Shown: positions 1 to 7,495 of the stretch, one piece after another
How the letters are laid out: every line of letters starts with the position of its first letter
How positions within the stretch are numbered: position 1 is the stretch's first letter
NCBI GenBank assembly: GCA_050301795.1
Contig: JBNKZU010000003.1
Span: 1 to 64,000 of the forward strand
Reading direction: 5' to 3'
Origin: JBNKZU01 sp050301795
GTDB taxonomy: Bacteria > Pseudomonadota > Gammaproteobacteria > Thiohalomonadales > Thiohalomonadaceae
DNA length: 64,000 nucleotides
Program-made: the position numbers and the translations under genes
The notes under the pieces: generated by a model
Seen by the model: only the letters and a program-made list of their open reading frames with translations
Told to the model about the DNA's origin: nothing
Database searches by the model: none

Positions 1-85
1 TCAGCTCAATGGATTGAGATAGAAGACAGGCAGCAGTGAGACTGCAATAAGAGACCCTCGATATGTGTTTGCTGTAAACGATTCT

Positions 86-212
86 ATTTAACAGCAACGA
101 TGACAGATGAAGTAATCGAGTTTGTTAATCGATTTAACTCGATCACCATTATTGATGATCGAATTGTTTAGTAATGCCTATTGACGTCGGGGCGGCTCAT
201 ATATGTTAGCCT
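86..212. other. possible degenerate integron attC-like region
   Basis: The stretch left of the TIR gene is rich in palindromes. ATTTAAC at 86-92 fits the RYYYAAC box of an attC site, and GTTAGCC at 206-212 resembles the partner GTTRRRY box with one mismatch. Between them lies an 8-bp inverted repeat, ATCGAGTT at 115-122 and AACTCGAT at 136-143. The 127-bp span is within the known attC size range. The position, just after the stop codon of a gene pointing away from an integrase remnant, is where an attC would sit. The inner boxes do not pair convincingly, so this is only a suggestion. I see no gene in 1-205. Confidence 0.2.
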
Positions 213-1108
213 CGCTGCAATGTACTTTCGATTTCTCGCGCCACTGAATCATATAAATATTCCTGATCTGCCTCGGTTATCTGTATTAGCGTCTCAGATG
301 GATCATTTATTGCCTGGAAATGCCGTAAGTTTTTATCTCGCGTAAAACGACAGGGTTTCAAAATTAACGGCAATATCCGGGTACCAGCTTGTTCTGCATT
401 TCTGAGTAGTGGAGGCAATTCGTTTTCAGTTATAAAATCTGATGCTAGAAAGTCCGCGCTTACCAACAAAACTGCGACAGTTGATTGTTCTAGAGCGCTT
501 TCAATTTCCTTTTTCCAGATATCACCAGGACGAATTCTGGTGTCAACCCAGAGGTCTATTAATCCTTCTTTCTCTAAAGGCCGTAAATGGATCATCAAAC
601 GGTCAAGATATTCCTTATCTCTGTGGCTATAACTAATGAAGACATTGTTTTTGCTTTTTCGCTTCGCTGATATTTCTGAGAACAAATACCCTTTCGGGTT
701 GCTTTGAATGTCCTTTATGGTTTCGGCTAGGCTATTAATTGTTTCTAAGGGTTGATCTAAATCGTAGATAAACATACGAAGGCCGGCCAAATCAAAAGGT
801 ATTGACCTACTGTGATTGGCGATTAATAAGATTGGCCTATTCTGAGCCTGGGCAAAGCCGACCTCGTACATTACATTTGCGTTCGAGTCGCTGACATCCG
901 CAATTATGAAGGCTGCATCTTTTATTGCTTGGTGAATTTTTTCAGTAACCGTCTTTCCCGAAGAGGGAACAGAATCAGCGCGATAGGCAACTACACCTGC
1001 CTTGGCCGAAGCAGATGCGATTAATTGATAGACCGCCTCGAAGGCTTTATCGAATGGCTGAATTATAAATACTTGTTGCTCACTCATCAGTCTTTCCTAG
1101 GCTAACAT
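203..1108. repeat. 10-bp inverted repeats flanking the TIR gene
   Basis: ATGTTAGCCT at 203-212 and its exact reverse complement AGGCTAACAT at 1099-1108 bracket the TIR gene. The left copy overlaps the stop codon and the right copy lies 11 bp upstream of the start codon. A perfect pair this close to both ends of one gene suggests the boundaries of a mobile unit such as a cassette. Chance or a regulatory palindrome cannot be excluded. Confidence 0.5.
206..1087 (-). CDS. TIR domain protein with N-terminal nucleoside deoxyribosyltransferase-like domain
   Basis: A 293-residue protein with two domains. Residues 5-130 look like the nucleoside 2-deoxyribosyltransferase-like fold: an IIQPF start, then IIADVSDSNANVMYEVG at 61-77, where E75 matches the family's catalytic glutamate. 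Residues 146-290 are a TIR domain: FISYSHRD at 150-157, the W-D segment near 180, and E223 in the ENELPPLL stretch, the likely NADase glutamate. Bacterial TIR proteins often cleave NAD+ in antiphage defence, with the other domain as sensor. That role is an inference here. The gene stands alone on the minus strand, reads away from an integrase remnant and is flanked by inverted repeats. No effector, helicase or nuclease partner is adjacent. Confidence 0.8.
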   Translation of the reverse strand: MSEQQVFIIQPFDKAFEAVYQLIASASAKAGVVAYRADSVPSSGKTVTEKIHQAIKDAAFIIADVSDSNANVMYEVGFAQAQNRPILLIANHSRSIPFDLAGLRMFIYDLDQPLETINSLAETIKDIQSNPKGYLFSEISAKRKSKNNVFISYSHRDKEYLDRLMIHLRPLEKEGLIDLWVDTRIRPGDIWKKEIESALEQSTVAVLLVSADFLASDFITENELPPLLRNAEQAGTRILPLILKPCRFTRDKNLRHFQAINDPSETLIQITEADQEYLYDSVAREIESTLQRG

Positions 1109-1400
1109 TGAGTAGGTTTAAAAAATCTTCGTATGACCGTCATCTTATCAACTCCCTCTTTTTCCTTTAATCAATGACTTATGGCGGGTTTTGCTGTAAT
1201 ACAGCTACGATTGAGTGTAAAAATACTCAAAAAATCACCTTATTACAACAACCTATCAACATTTCTCTTTTCAATAAAATCAATGCTTTATCTATAAAAG
1301 ATGTGTAATAAGCATACTATTGGGTGTGAAAATATTGCGATTACTTTAATGGGTAATACGTTCTACATTAGTTCTCAATCTGATTTCAGGAGGATTACAG
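1088..1400. other. 313-bp intergenic region between TIR gene and integrase remnant
   Basis: AT-rich and without a convincing gene. It holds the right flanking repeat (1099-1108), a small palindrome GCTGT-AAT-ACAGC near 1191-1203, and a TTGAGT/ACTCAA pair near 1212-1231. If the adjacent integrase remnant is from an integron, the recombination site attI and the cassette promoter should lie here. I could not find a strict GTTRRRY core, so neither is called. Confidence 0.4.
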
Positions 1401-1645
1401 ATGTCTCAATCACCATTTATCGAAAAGATCCGCCGCGATCTGAGAACCAGACATTACAGCTATCGGACAGAGCAGTCTTATATTCAGTGGATTAAAAGGT
1501 ATATCTATTTTCACAATAAACGTCATCCTGAACAGGTGGGCGAGTTGTAAGTATCCCTGTTCTTTCATGGCTGGTCGTTTCACGTAGTGTAGCTGCTAAT
1601 ACCCAAAATCAGGCTTTTAATGCTCTTGTTTATCTGTACCATTAA
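1401..1645 (+). pseudogene. intI: integron-type tyrosine recombinase (IntI) N-terminal remnant, frameshifted and truncated
   Basis: ATG at 1401 follows a strong AGGAGG ribosome site. The first 49 codons begin MSQSPFIEKIRRDLR, continue with YSYRTEQSYIQWIKRY and HNKRHPEQ, and match the SAM-like N-terminal domain of integron integrases. A TAA at 1548-1550 ends this frame. From 1553, two bases out of frame, the family sequence resumes as SWLVVSRSVAANTQNQAF then NALVYLYH, ending at TAA 1643-1645. About 80 of some 320 residues remain, and the catalytic R-H-R-Y domain is absent. The gene is therefore dead. Its orientation, opposite to the TIR gene on its 5' side, is that of an integron integrase and its cassettes. 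Confidence 0.85.
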
Positions 1646-1674
1646 TACAAACAAATAGATCCGAAGGCTTTACC

Positions 1675-1923
1675 ATGATTGAGTTTTCCAAAGAGGAGAA
1701 AGAGGTGATTGTCAGGAAGATCCAGCTCTACTTTAATCAGGAGTTGGATCAGGATATCGGCAGTTTTGATGCCCAGTTCATGCTCGATTTTTTTGCAGAA
1801 GAGGTTGGTGTCTATTTCTATAATCGTGGTCTTTATGATGCACAGGCTATCCTTGAGCAGCGAATGGAGTCGATGGCCGAGGCGATTTATGAGTTGGAGA
1901 AGATCACCGATTTCAAACGATGA
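1675..1923 (+). CDS. DUF2164 family protein
   Basis: An 82-residue cytoplasmic protein matching DUF2164 over its full length. The signature pieces are FSKEEKE at 4-10, ELDQDIGSFDAQFMLDFF in the middle, then GVYFYNRGLYDAQ. The function of this family is not known. The start ATG has a GAAGG ribosome site 10 bases upstream. It lies just after the integrase remnant and converges with modA, leaving only 8 bp between the two stops. It looks intact and like the ordinary chromosome, so the accessory patch probably ends before it. Confidence 0.8.
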   Translation: MIEFSKEEKEVIVRKIQLYFNQELDQDIGSFDAQFMLDFFAEEVGVYFYNRGLYDAQAILEQRMESMAEAIYELEKITDFKR

Positions 1924-1931
1924 TTGTTTAG

Positions 1932-2678
1932 TTAAGGTGTTTTGTAGCCGTAACTACGAATAATGGCCTTGGACTCTTCGCGCTGAATGAATTCAACGAA
2001 TGCACTAATCGCAGGGCTTTTGTTAAATACGACGGCTTGTTGATGAATGGTTCGGTGCATCGTTTCAGGAACAATCCAATAGGATCCAATCAGTGGCCGA
2101 TCTGGTTGTTGAAGTTGTGAAAGGGCGATAAAGCCTAGTTCGGCACTTCCACCACGAATGAGTTGGTAGGTCTGCTCAACATCATCCCCCGTTACTAATC
2201 GTCCTAAGGATGAATTCCACAAGTTATGGCTAATCAGTATCTCTTTTGTCGAGCGTCCATAAGGGGAGCGCTTGGTATCAGGGATTGCAATGTGGTTAAA
2301 CGCAACCGTTCTTAACGTCTCAAGACCTTTGTCTGCCACGTTGAGTTCAATGCTCCAAAGTGCGATGCGCCCAATGGCATAGGTAAAACGACTGGCGGGA
2401 AGGGCATATCCCTCTTCTTCCAATATTGCGGGGCGATAGGTATCGGCTGCAAAAAAGAGATCAAAATCATCACCACGTTTGATCTGAACAAAGAGGTTCC
2501 CTGTTGATCCGGTTTGTAATGTAACCTTGTGTCTACTTTGTGATTCAAATTGAGTAGCAAGAGTTTTTAGGGTGTGTGCAAAGTTTGATGCAACAGCAAT
2601 GCGGATCTCATCAGCCGAAGCGATCGAGCATGTGAACAACATGACGGAGATTATTAAAAGGATAGCTTGTCTACGCAT
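1932..2678 (-). CDS. modA: ModA-like periplasmic molybdate-binding protein
   Basis: A 248-residue secreted solute-binding protein. Residues 1-22 form a signal peptide with a likely cut after ASA. The mature part opens with EIRIAVASNF and contains the ModA-type phrases TGSTGNLFVQI and DLFFAADTYRP, plus the second-lobe segment ELGFIALSQL. In the family it binds molybdate or tungstate and delivers it to ModB/ModC. No modB, modC or modE lies in the window, so it is an orphan or works with a distant transporter. Substrate choice (molybdate, tungstate or another oxyanion) cannot be settled from sequence alone. Confidence 0.8.
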   Translation of the reverse strand: MRRQAILLIISVMLFTCSIASADEIRIAVASNFAHTLKTLATQFESQSRHKVTLQTGSTGNLFVQIKRGDDFDLFFAADTYRPAILEEEGYALPASRFTYAIGRIALWSIELNVADKGLETLRTVAFNHIAIPDTKRSPYGRSTKEILISHNLWNSSLGRLVTGDDVEQTYQLIRGGSAELGFIALSQLQQPDRPLIGSYWIVPETMHRTIHQQAVVFNKSPAISAFVEFIQREESKAIIRSYGYKTP

Positions 2679-2819
2679 GGGGTTTTCCTTTTATGGTGAT
2701 CATTGATGTGGTTTCCGTATATTCCCCATACACGCATTATTAAGGTATACCGTTATTTTTTCGGTAATGAGTGTGTCGTAATATACTGACCACACGAGTG
2801 GATAGCAATCGGGATGATC

Positions 2820-3863
2820 ATGAATACAATGAAGGCATTAGTAAAAACAGATCCAGAAGAGGGGTTATGGCTTAAAGAGGTTCCTCTACCTGAGATTGGG
2901 CCTAGTGATGTTCTTGTGAAGATTCACAAAACAGCGATTTGTGGTACAGATGTGCATATCTATAACTGGGATGATTGGGCACAAAAGACGATTCCCGTAC
3001 CGATGACCATTGGCCATGAGTTTGCCGGAGAGATAGTTGAACTCGGCTCAGATGTGAAAGAGCTTAAGGTTGGCGATATTGTCTCTGGTGAGGGGCACAT
3101 TGTTTGTGATCGCTGCCGTAACTGCCTTGCAGGGAGGCGACACCTCTGCCCGAACACGGTCGGTATTGGTGTAAACCGTGATGGCTGTTTTGCCGAATAT
3201 CTCTCAATCCCTGCAAAAAATATCTACCGACCCAACTTTAAGATCCCAACCGAGGTGTTGGCCTGTTTTGACCCTTATGGAAATGCGGTGCATACCGCAC
3301 TCTCCTTTAATATGGTCGGTGAAGATGTGCTCATCACAGGCGCTGGCCCCATCGGAATTATGGCGGCAATGATTGCTGACCACTGTGGAGCGCGAAATAT
3401 TGTGATCACCGATATCAATGATTATCGGCTCAAGCTGGCCAAAGAGATCACCCCAAGGGCGATCACCATTAATGTCACCAAAGGTGCCATTAGCCGTGAG
3501 ATGATGCGGGATATGGGTATTCTCGAAGGCTTTGATGTTGGGCTTGAGATGTCTGGTTCACCTGCGGCATTTAAAGAGATGCTAAGCAAGATGATAAATG
3601 GTGGTGCTATTGCCATGCTTGGCATTATGCCCGATGGCACAGGCATTGATTGGAGTGATGTCGTTTTTAAAGGGCTATCAATTAAAGGGATCTACGGACG
3701 TGAAATCTTTGAAACCTGGTATAAAGGAACCATGATGGTTCAAACAGGTATCCCGTTAGAGAAGATAATTACCCACCATTTTCACTACACAGAGTTCCAA
3801 AAAGGTTTTGATGTGATGCGGTCGGGGAATTCGGGAAAGGTGATTCTTAACTGGCTCGAATAA
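2820..3863 (+). CDS. tdh: L-threonine 3-dehydrogenase
   Basis: Zinc- and NAD-dependent enzyme oxidising L-threonine to 2-amino-3-ketobutyrate, the substrate of the downstream kbl product. The protein follows the E. coli enzyme throughout: KTAICGTDVHIYNWD with the catalytic-zinc cysteine, GHEFAGE, a structural-zinc cysteine cluster (CDRCRNCLAGRRHLC), and the nucleotide fold GAGPIGIMA. Three in-frame ATGs lie close together (2814, 2820, 2829). I chose 2820 because GGGA sits five bases before it; the E. coli-like MKAL start is 2829. A 257-bp gap holding a palindromic repeat separates it from kbl, which is unusual because the pair is often tightly linked. Confidence 0.95.
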   Translation: MNTMKALVKTDPEEGLWLKEVPLPEIGPSDVLVKIHKTAICGTDVHIYNWDDWAQKTIPVPMTIGHEFAGEIVELGSDVKELKVGDIVSGEGHIVCDRCRNCLAGRRHLCPNTVGIGVNRDGCFAEYLSIPAKNIYRPNFKIPTEVLACFDPYGNAVHTALSFNMVGEDVLITGAGPIGIMAAMIADHCGARNIVITDINDYRLKLAKEITPRAITINVTKGAISREMMRDMGILEGFDVGLEMSGSPAAFKEMLSKMINGGAIAMLGIMPDGTGIDWSDVVFKGLSIKGIYGREIFETWYKGTMMVQTGIPLEKIITHHFHYTEFQKGFDVMRSGNSGKVILNWLE

Positions 3864-4024
3864 CTGCACATAGCACTTGTCTTTTGTCCCATGACTACGT
3901 TATTTCCGTACTCGAATGCTCACATTCTCTGTGCGGAAATGCCTTGTCCTGAAACAAAATCCAGGCACTCTGAGTAGTTATTAAAAGAAAGATTATTCCT
4001 CTAAGTTGCGGGTTTAACAGTTAT

Positions 4025-4060
4025 ACCCTCTCCCCACTGGGGAGAGGGTTAGGGTGAGGG
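4025..4060. repeat. dispersed palindromic repeat (CCCTCTCCCC type)
   Basis: ACCCTCTCCCC at 4025-4035 pairs with GGGGAGAGGGT at 4039-4049 around a 3-base loop, followed by a G-rich tail. Similar CCTCTCCC/GGGAGAGG hairpins occur at 13405-13430 and 44736-44765. Such elements are scattered between genes in many proteobacteria. Here it could also act as an mRNA end or stabiliser between tdh and kbl. Confidence 0.75.
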
Positions 4061-4120
4061 GAATTAGCTAAAAAAGATATCTGAACTAATGCCAATAGAA
4101 AACAATCAAAGGTTGGAATA

Positions 4121-5329
4121 ATGAGTTTTAAAAGCGCTAAAGAGAGCCTTCAAAAAGACTTGGATGAAATAAAGGCATCCGGCTTATGGAAAAATGAACG
4201 CGTTATCGTCTCTGATCAAAAGAACGAGATCACCCTGGCTGATGGTGCCGAGGTCATCAATATGTGTGCCAACAACTATCTTGGACTTGCCAATAATCCA
4301 GAGGTGATTAAGGCGGCCAAAGAGAGTTTTGACCACTGGGGGTTCGGTCTTTCATCTGTTCGTTTTATCTGTGGTACTCAATCCATTCATAAAAAGCTGG
4401 AGCTAAAGGTTAGTGAGTTTCTGGGAATGGAGGAGACTATTCTTTATGCCGCCTGTTTTGATGCCAATGCCGGACTATTTGAAACCATCCTCACCAGTGA
4501 AGATGCCGTGATCTCCGATGAGCTTAATCATGCCTCAATTATTGATGGGGTACGTTTGTGCAAGGCGATGCGCTATCGTTATAAAAATAACGATATGGCC
4601 GATCTGGAGCAGAAGCTAAAAGAGGCAAAAGCGGCGGGTGCAAGACGGCTCCTGATCACAACCGATGGTGTTTTCTCAATGGATGGCACCATCGCACAGC
4701 TCGATAAGATCTGCGATCTGGCCGATCAATACGATGCAATGGTGCATCATGATGACTGTCATGCCGTTGGCTTTATGGGTAAAACAGGTCGCGGTGTTCA
4801 TGAACACTGTGGCGTGATGGAGCGGGTCGATATTATTACCGGAACCTTCGGTAAGGCGCTGGGAGGTGCATCTGGTGGATATACCTCAGGGCGTAAAGAG
4901 ATTATCGATATGCTACGTCAGCGCTCCCGTCCTTATCTCTTCTCGAACACTCTAGCCCCTTCAATCTGTGCTGCCACGCTAAAGGTGCTGGAGATACTCT
5001 CTGAATCAACACAATTGCGAGATCGTCTGGAAGAGAATACCCGTTATTTCAGAAAAGGAATGAAAGATGCCGGATTTGATATCGACGATGGAATTCATCC
5101 GATTGTTCCGGTGATGCTGGGTGATGCAACTATCGCGCAGGAGATGTCAAAGCGGTTATTGCAACATGGGATCTATGCGATTGGTTTTTTCTATCCAGTG
5201 GTTCCAAAAGGCAAAGCACGTATACGAACCCAGATCTCAGCCGCGCATACAAAAGCGGATCTGGATAAGGCAATTGAAGCGTTTAAACAGACCTATGCAG
5301 AGATAAAACAACCCCGTTTGCAAACGTAG
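4121..5329 (+). CDS. kbl: 2-amino-3-ketobutyrate coenzyme A ligase (glycine C-acetyltransferase)
   Basis: PLP-dependent enzyme of the alpha-oxoamine synthase family. It splits 2-amino-3-ketobutyrate with CoA into glycine and acetyl-CoA, completing threonine breakdown begun by Tdh. The 402 residues match the family along their length: NNYLGLANNPEV, DELNHASIIDGVRL, HHDDCHAVGFMG, and the lysine-bearing GTFGKALGGASGG segment. The E. coli enzyme is 398 residues. The last few residues and the TAG stop lie inside a palindromic repeat (5320-5336) that recurs at 5483-5499, so the C-terminus appears to have been reshaped by repeat insertion. Confidence 0.95.
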   Translation: MSFKSAKESLQKDLDEIKASGLWKNERVIVSDQKNEITLADGAEVINMCANNYLGLANNPEVIKAAKESFDHWGFGLSSVRFICGTQSIHKKLELKVSEFLGMEETILYAACFDANAGLFETILTSEDAVISDELNHASIIDGVRLCKAMRYRYKNNDMADLEQKLKEAKAAGARRLLITTDGVFSMDGTIAQLDKICDLADQYDAMVHHDDCHAVGFMGKTGRGVHEHCGVMERVDIITGTFGKALGGASGGYTSGRKEIIDMLRQRSRPYLFSNTLAPSICAATLKVLEILSESTQLRDRLEENTRYFRKGMKDAGFDIDDGIHPIVPVMLGDATIAQEMSKRLLQHGIYAIGFFYPVVPKGKARIRTQISAAHTKADLDKAIEAFKQTYAEIKQPRLQT

Positions 5330-5336
5330 GGTTTGC
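5320..5336. repeat. 17-bp palindromic repeat, copy 1, containing the kbl stop
   Basis: GCAAACGTAGGGTTTGC, with GCAAAC/GTTTGC arms, recurs exactly at 5483-5499. Similarity continues for about 8 more bases after each copy (CCGAGTAGC versus CTGAACAGC). Copy 1 supplies the TAG stop of kbl at 5327-5329. Confidence 0.8.
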
Positions 5337-5374
5337 CGAGTAGCCCAACGATTACAGAACATTGAAAAGGATCT

Positions 5375-5454
5375 GTCTTTGCGAACGCAGTGAAGCAATC
5401 CAGATCTTTTCTATTGATAATGGATTGCCGCGTCGCATTGCTACTCGCAAAGAC
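5375..5454. repeat. imperfect inverted repeat of the TTGCGA...GCAATCC type
   Basis: Outer arms GTCTTTGCGA (5375-5384) and TCGCAAAGAC (5445-5454) are exact complements. Inner arms GCAATCC (5395-5401) and GGATTGC (5422-5428) also pair. This resembles a widespread intergenic palindrome of proteobacteria whose arms read like TTGCGAG and GAAGCAATCC. It lies between the convergent kbl and SulP genes and could act as a shared transcript end, although no T-run follows. Confidence 0.7.
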
Positions 5455-5482
5455 AAGCAGGACGCACGCAACAACCCTTTTA

Positions 5483-5499
5483 GCAAACGTAGGGTTTGC
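5483..5499. repeat. 17-bp palindromic repeat, copy 2
   Basis: Exact second copy of the GCAAACGTAGGGTTTGC element that ends kbl, lying in the kbl/SulP gap. The two copies bracket the larger imperfect inverted repeat at 5375-5454, giving a compound repeat about 180 bp long. Confidence 0.8.
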
Positions 5500-5538
5500 T
5501 GAACAGCGTGAAGCGAACCATTTTTTACAGAGCCATAA

Positions 5539-7302
5539 CTATTTTGATGACTGCTTACACTCTTCAAAAATCCGGTTTTCACATGTGGCGCAGATTGTTT
5601 TGTCGAGCTTATGATGGATCGCATGAATAGCAGCCGTCTTCGATTGAAAGACATGATTTGCGCCAATCTCATCCAGATAACCCGACTTGTCTAATGGATC
5701 CCATAACCCTGATTTTGTCTCGATCAAATAGAAACCGCCACCGACCTTTGTAAAATCAGCAGCGGCACGAGCCAGCGCTTCACAACCTGCGATGTCTGCA
5801 AAATTGATCCCCTCTGCAATGATTGCCAAATGTTTTTGAGCAGGGGAGAACTTTTGCATGTTTGCAACATACTCTTGGAAGTGGTTAATAGATCCGAAGA
5901 ATAGTGAACCATCGATACGGATAATCCGAAACTGCGGACAGTGCTTCAGGCGGCTTGATCCGGTAAGTGCATTCTTTGGACGCATCGGGTCGGGTGCCAT
6001 TGCCAGAATCTTGGGTTTAGATGTCTTCTCAAGATAGAGTAGTAGCGACAGCATCACACCACCGAAGATCGCCAGCTCAAGATCCAGAAATATTGTTGCA
6101 AGGAACGTGGTTGATAAGATGATGGTCTCGCGGCGATCACTATGGAAGATATGCTTAATCGCTTTAAAATCGATTAAACCGTAAGCGACAAGAAACAGAA
6201 TTCCCGCCATTGCCGCATTTGGAAGATAGACCGCCCAAGGTGCAACAACCAATACCACAACAATCAGTAGTAAGCCGGCAAATATCGCTGCCATCGGCGT
6301 TTTTGCACCACTTTGATAATTAAGCCCGGAGCGGTTAAATGACCCGGTGGCAACATAGCCGGAGAAGAAACTACCCGCAATGTTTGAGAAGCCCTGGCCT
6401 ATAAACTCTTGATTGCCATCAATGCGCTGACCAGAACGTGCGGCCATTGAGCGACCAATAGAGACCGCTTCGGTTAATGCAAACAGTGTCACTGCAAATG
6501 CAGCCGGTGCCAAATCCCGGATGGTGTTTAGTGAAAGATCAGGCTCAGAGAGTGGTGGAAGGCTTTGAGGCAACGCACCAACAACCGCAATCATCGTATT
6601 ATCAGCGCCAAACCGCTGATTAAGCAGAAAGGCCACAAGGCTTCCGACGAACATCGCACCAATCATATATGGGAACTTTGGGGTATAACGCTTGATTAGC
6701 AATCCGGCAATAACCGTGCTGAATGCAACAGCCGTGACATAGAAATTCACCTCGGAGATATGCATTCCGAAGTGAGCCACCGTGTCGTAGAGATGGCCAC
6801 CTCTCGGGATCGGAATTCCGAAGAAGTTTTTCAACTGTGCACCAACAATATGAAGCGCAGCACCTGCAGTAAAACCGACGATCACCGAGTGGGATATAAA
6901 GTTAACCAGCGCACCAAGTTTGGCAAAACCGAGCGTAAGCTCAATGATGCCGACCATAAAGGTTAAGGTTAGTGCCAGAGCAACATAGTGGGCTGTTCCT
7001 GGCTCTGCCATAGCGCTCAATGAAGAAAACAGCACCACCGATGCCGCTGTTGTCGGTCCTGAAACCAGATGCCATGATGATCCAAATAGCGCCGCAAAGA
7101 TCGCTGGTAGCATTCCGGCATAGAGACCATATTCAGGCGGCATACCTGCAATCGTCGCAAATGCGACACCCTGGGGTAGGACAACAATGGCGCCAGTCAG
7201 ACCCGCCGAAAAATCACTTTTTATGGTTTCACGGTTAACCATCGGCAACCACAGCATAAATGGCGTCAGACGAGCGAAGATGTTGTTCCAGAGAGTTGTC
7301 AT
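5539..7302 (-). CDS. SulP family anion permease with STAS domain
   Basis: A 587-residue inner-membrane transporter. Residues 30-430 form the multi-helix SulP core, with the family signatures GAIVVLPQGVAFATIAGMP and PEYGLYAGMLPAIFAALFGS. Residues 440-560 form a cytoplasmic STAS domain starting near IRIDGSLFFGSINHFQEYV. SulP proteins carry sulfate, bicarbonate or dicarboxylates; the substrate here is open. After the STAS domain a short tail carries a C-A-T-C motif and a third cysteine (ICATCENRIFEEC), not a usual SulP feature. It is transcribed divergently from the LysR gene at 7496, its likely regulator. Confidence 0.92.
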   Translation of the reverse strand: MTTLWNNIFARLTPFMLWLPMVNRETIKSDFSAGLTGAIVVLPQGVAFATIAGMPPEYGLYAGMLPAIFAALFGSSWHLVSGPTTAASVVLFSSLSAMAEPGTAHYVALALTLTFMVGIIELTLGFAKLGALVNFISHSVIVGFTAGAALHIVGAQLKNFFGIPIPRGGHLYDTVAHFGMHISEVNFYVTAVAFSTVIAGLLIKRYTPKFPYMIGAMFVGSLVAFLLNQRFGADNTMIAVVGALPQSLPPLSEPDLSLNTIRDLAPAAFAVTLFALTEAVSIGRSMAARSGQRIDGNQEFIGQGFSNIAGSFFSGYVATGSFNRSGLNYQSGAKTPMAAIFAGLLLIVVVLVVAPWAVYLPNAAMAGILFLVAYGLIDFKAIKHIFHSDRRETIILSTTFLATIFLDLELAIFGGVMLSLLLYLEKTSKPKILAMAPDPMRPKNALTGSSRLKHCPQFRIIRIDGSLFFGSINHFQEYVANMQKFSPAQKHLAIIAEGINFADIAGCEALARAAADFTKVGGGFYLIETKSGLWDPLDKSGYLDEIGANHVFQSKTAAIHAIHHKLDKTICATCENRIFEECKQSSK

Positions 7303-7346
7303 GTGTTTCGATGATTCCTGTTAATTAGTAGATTCGCACATGGAAT

Positions 7347-7363
7347 GTATAGAAATTTCATAC
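7347..7363. promoter_or_regulatory. palindrome in the SulP/LysR divergent gap, possible operator
   Basis: GTAT-A-GAAATTTC-ATAC forms a near-perfect palindrome around the 8-bp core GAAATTTC. It sits 45 bp upstream of the SulP start, inside the 193-bp gap shared with the divergent LysR gene. LysR regulators usually bind AT-rich palindromes in such gaps. No binding data exist, so this is a positional inference. Confidence 0.4.
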
Positions 7364-7495
7364 CATTTTTCTCTGATTAACGAGAAAAGCGTGTGATTTT
7401 CCGATTGATACAAGAAGTGCTAAGATTTCAGGCGGCGAATTCTGACAGATAAATTTGGAATTAACTAATGAAAAAAAATATTAGAGTATTCCGAT

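Noticed and set aside
1301..1495. Small plus-strand open frame ending inside the integrase remnant
   Set aside because: It has no ribosome site, and the integrase frame starting at 1401 with AGGAGG explains the same DNA with clear family similarity.
2700..2813. ModE-type operator before modA
   Set aside because: The gap has AT-rich inverted pieces around CGTATA and CGGTAA, but nothing close to the ModE consensus arms.
5390..5614. Short frames on both strands in the kbl/SulP gap
   Set aside because: They are translations of palindromic repeats and of the SulP 3' end, with no ribosome site or recognisable protein.
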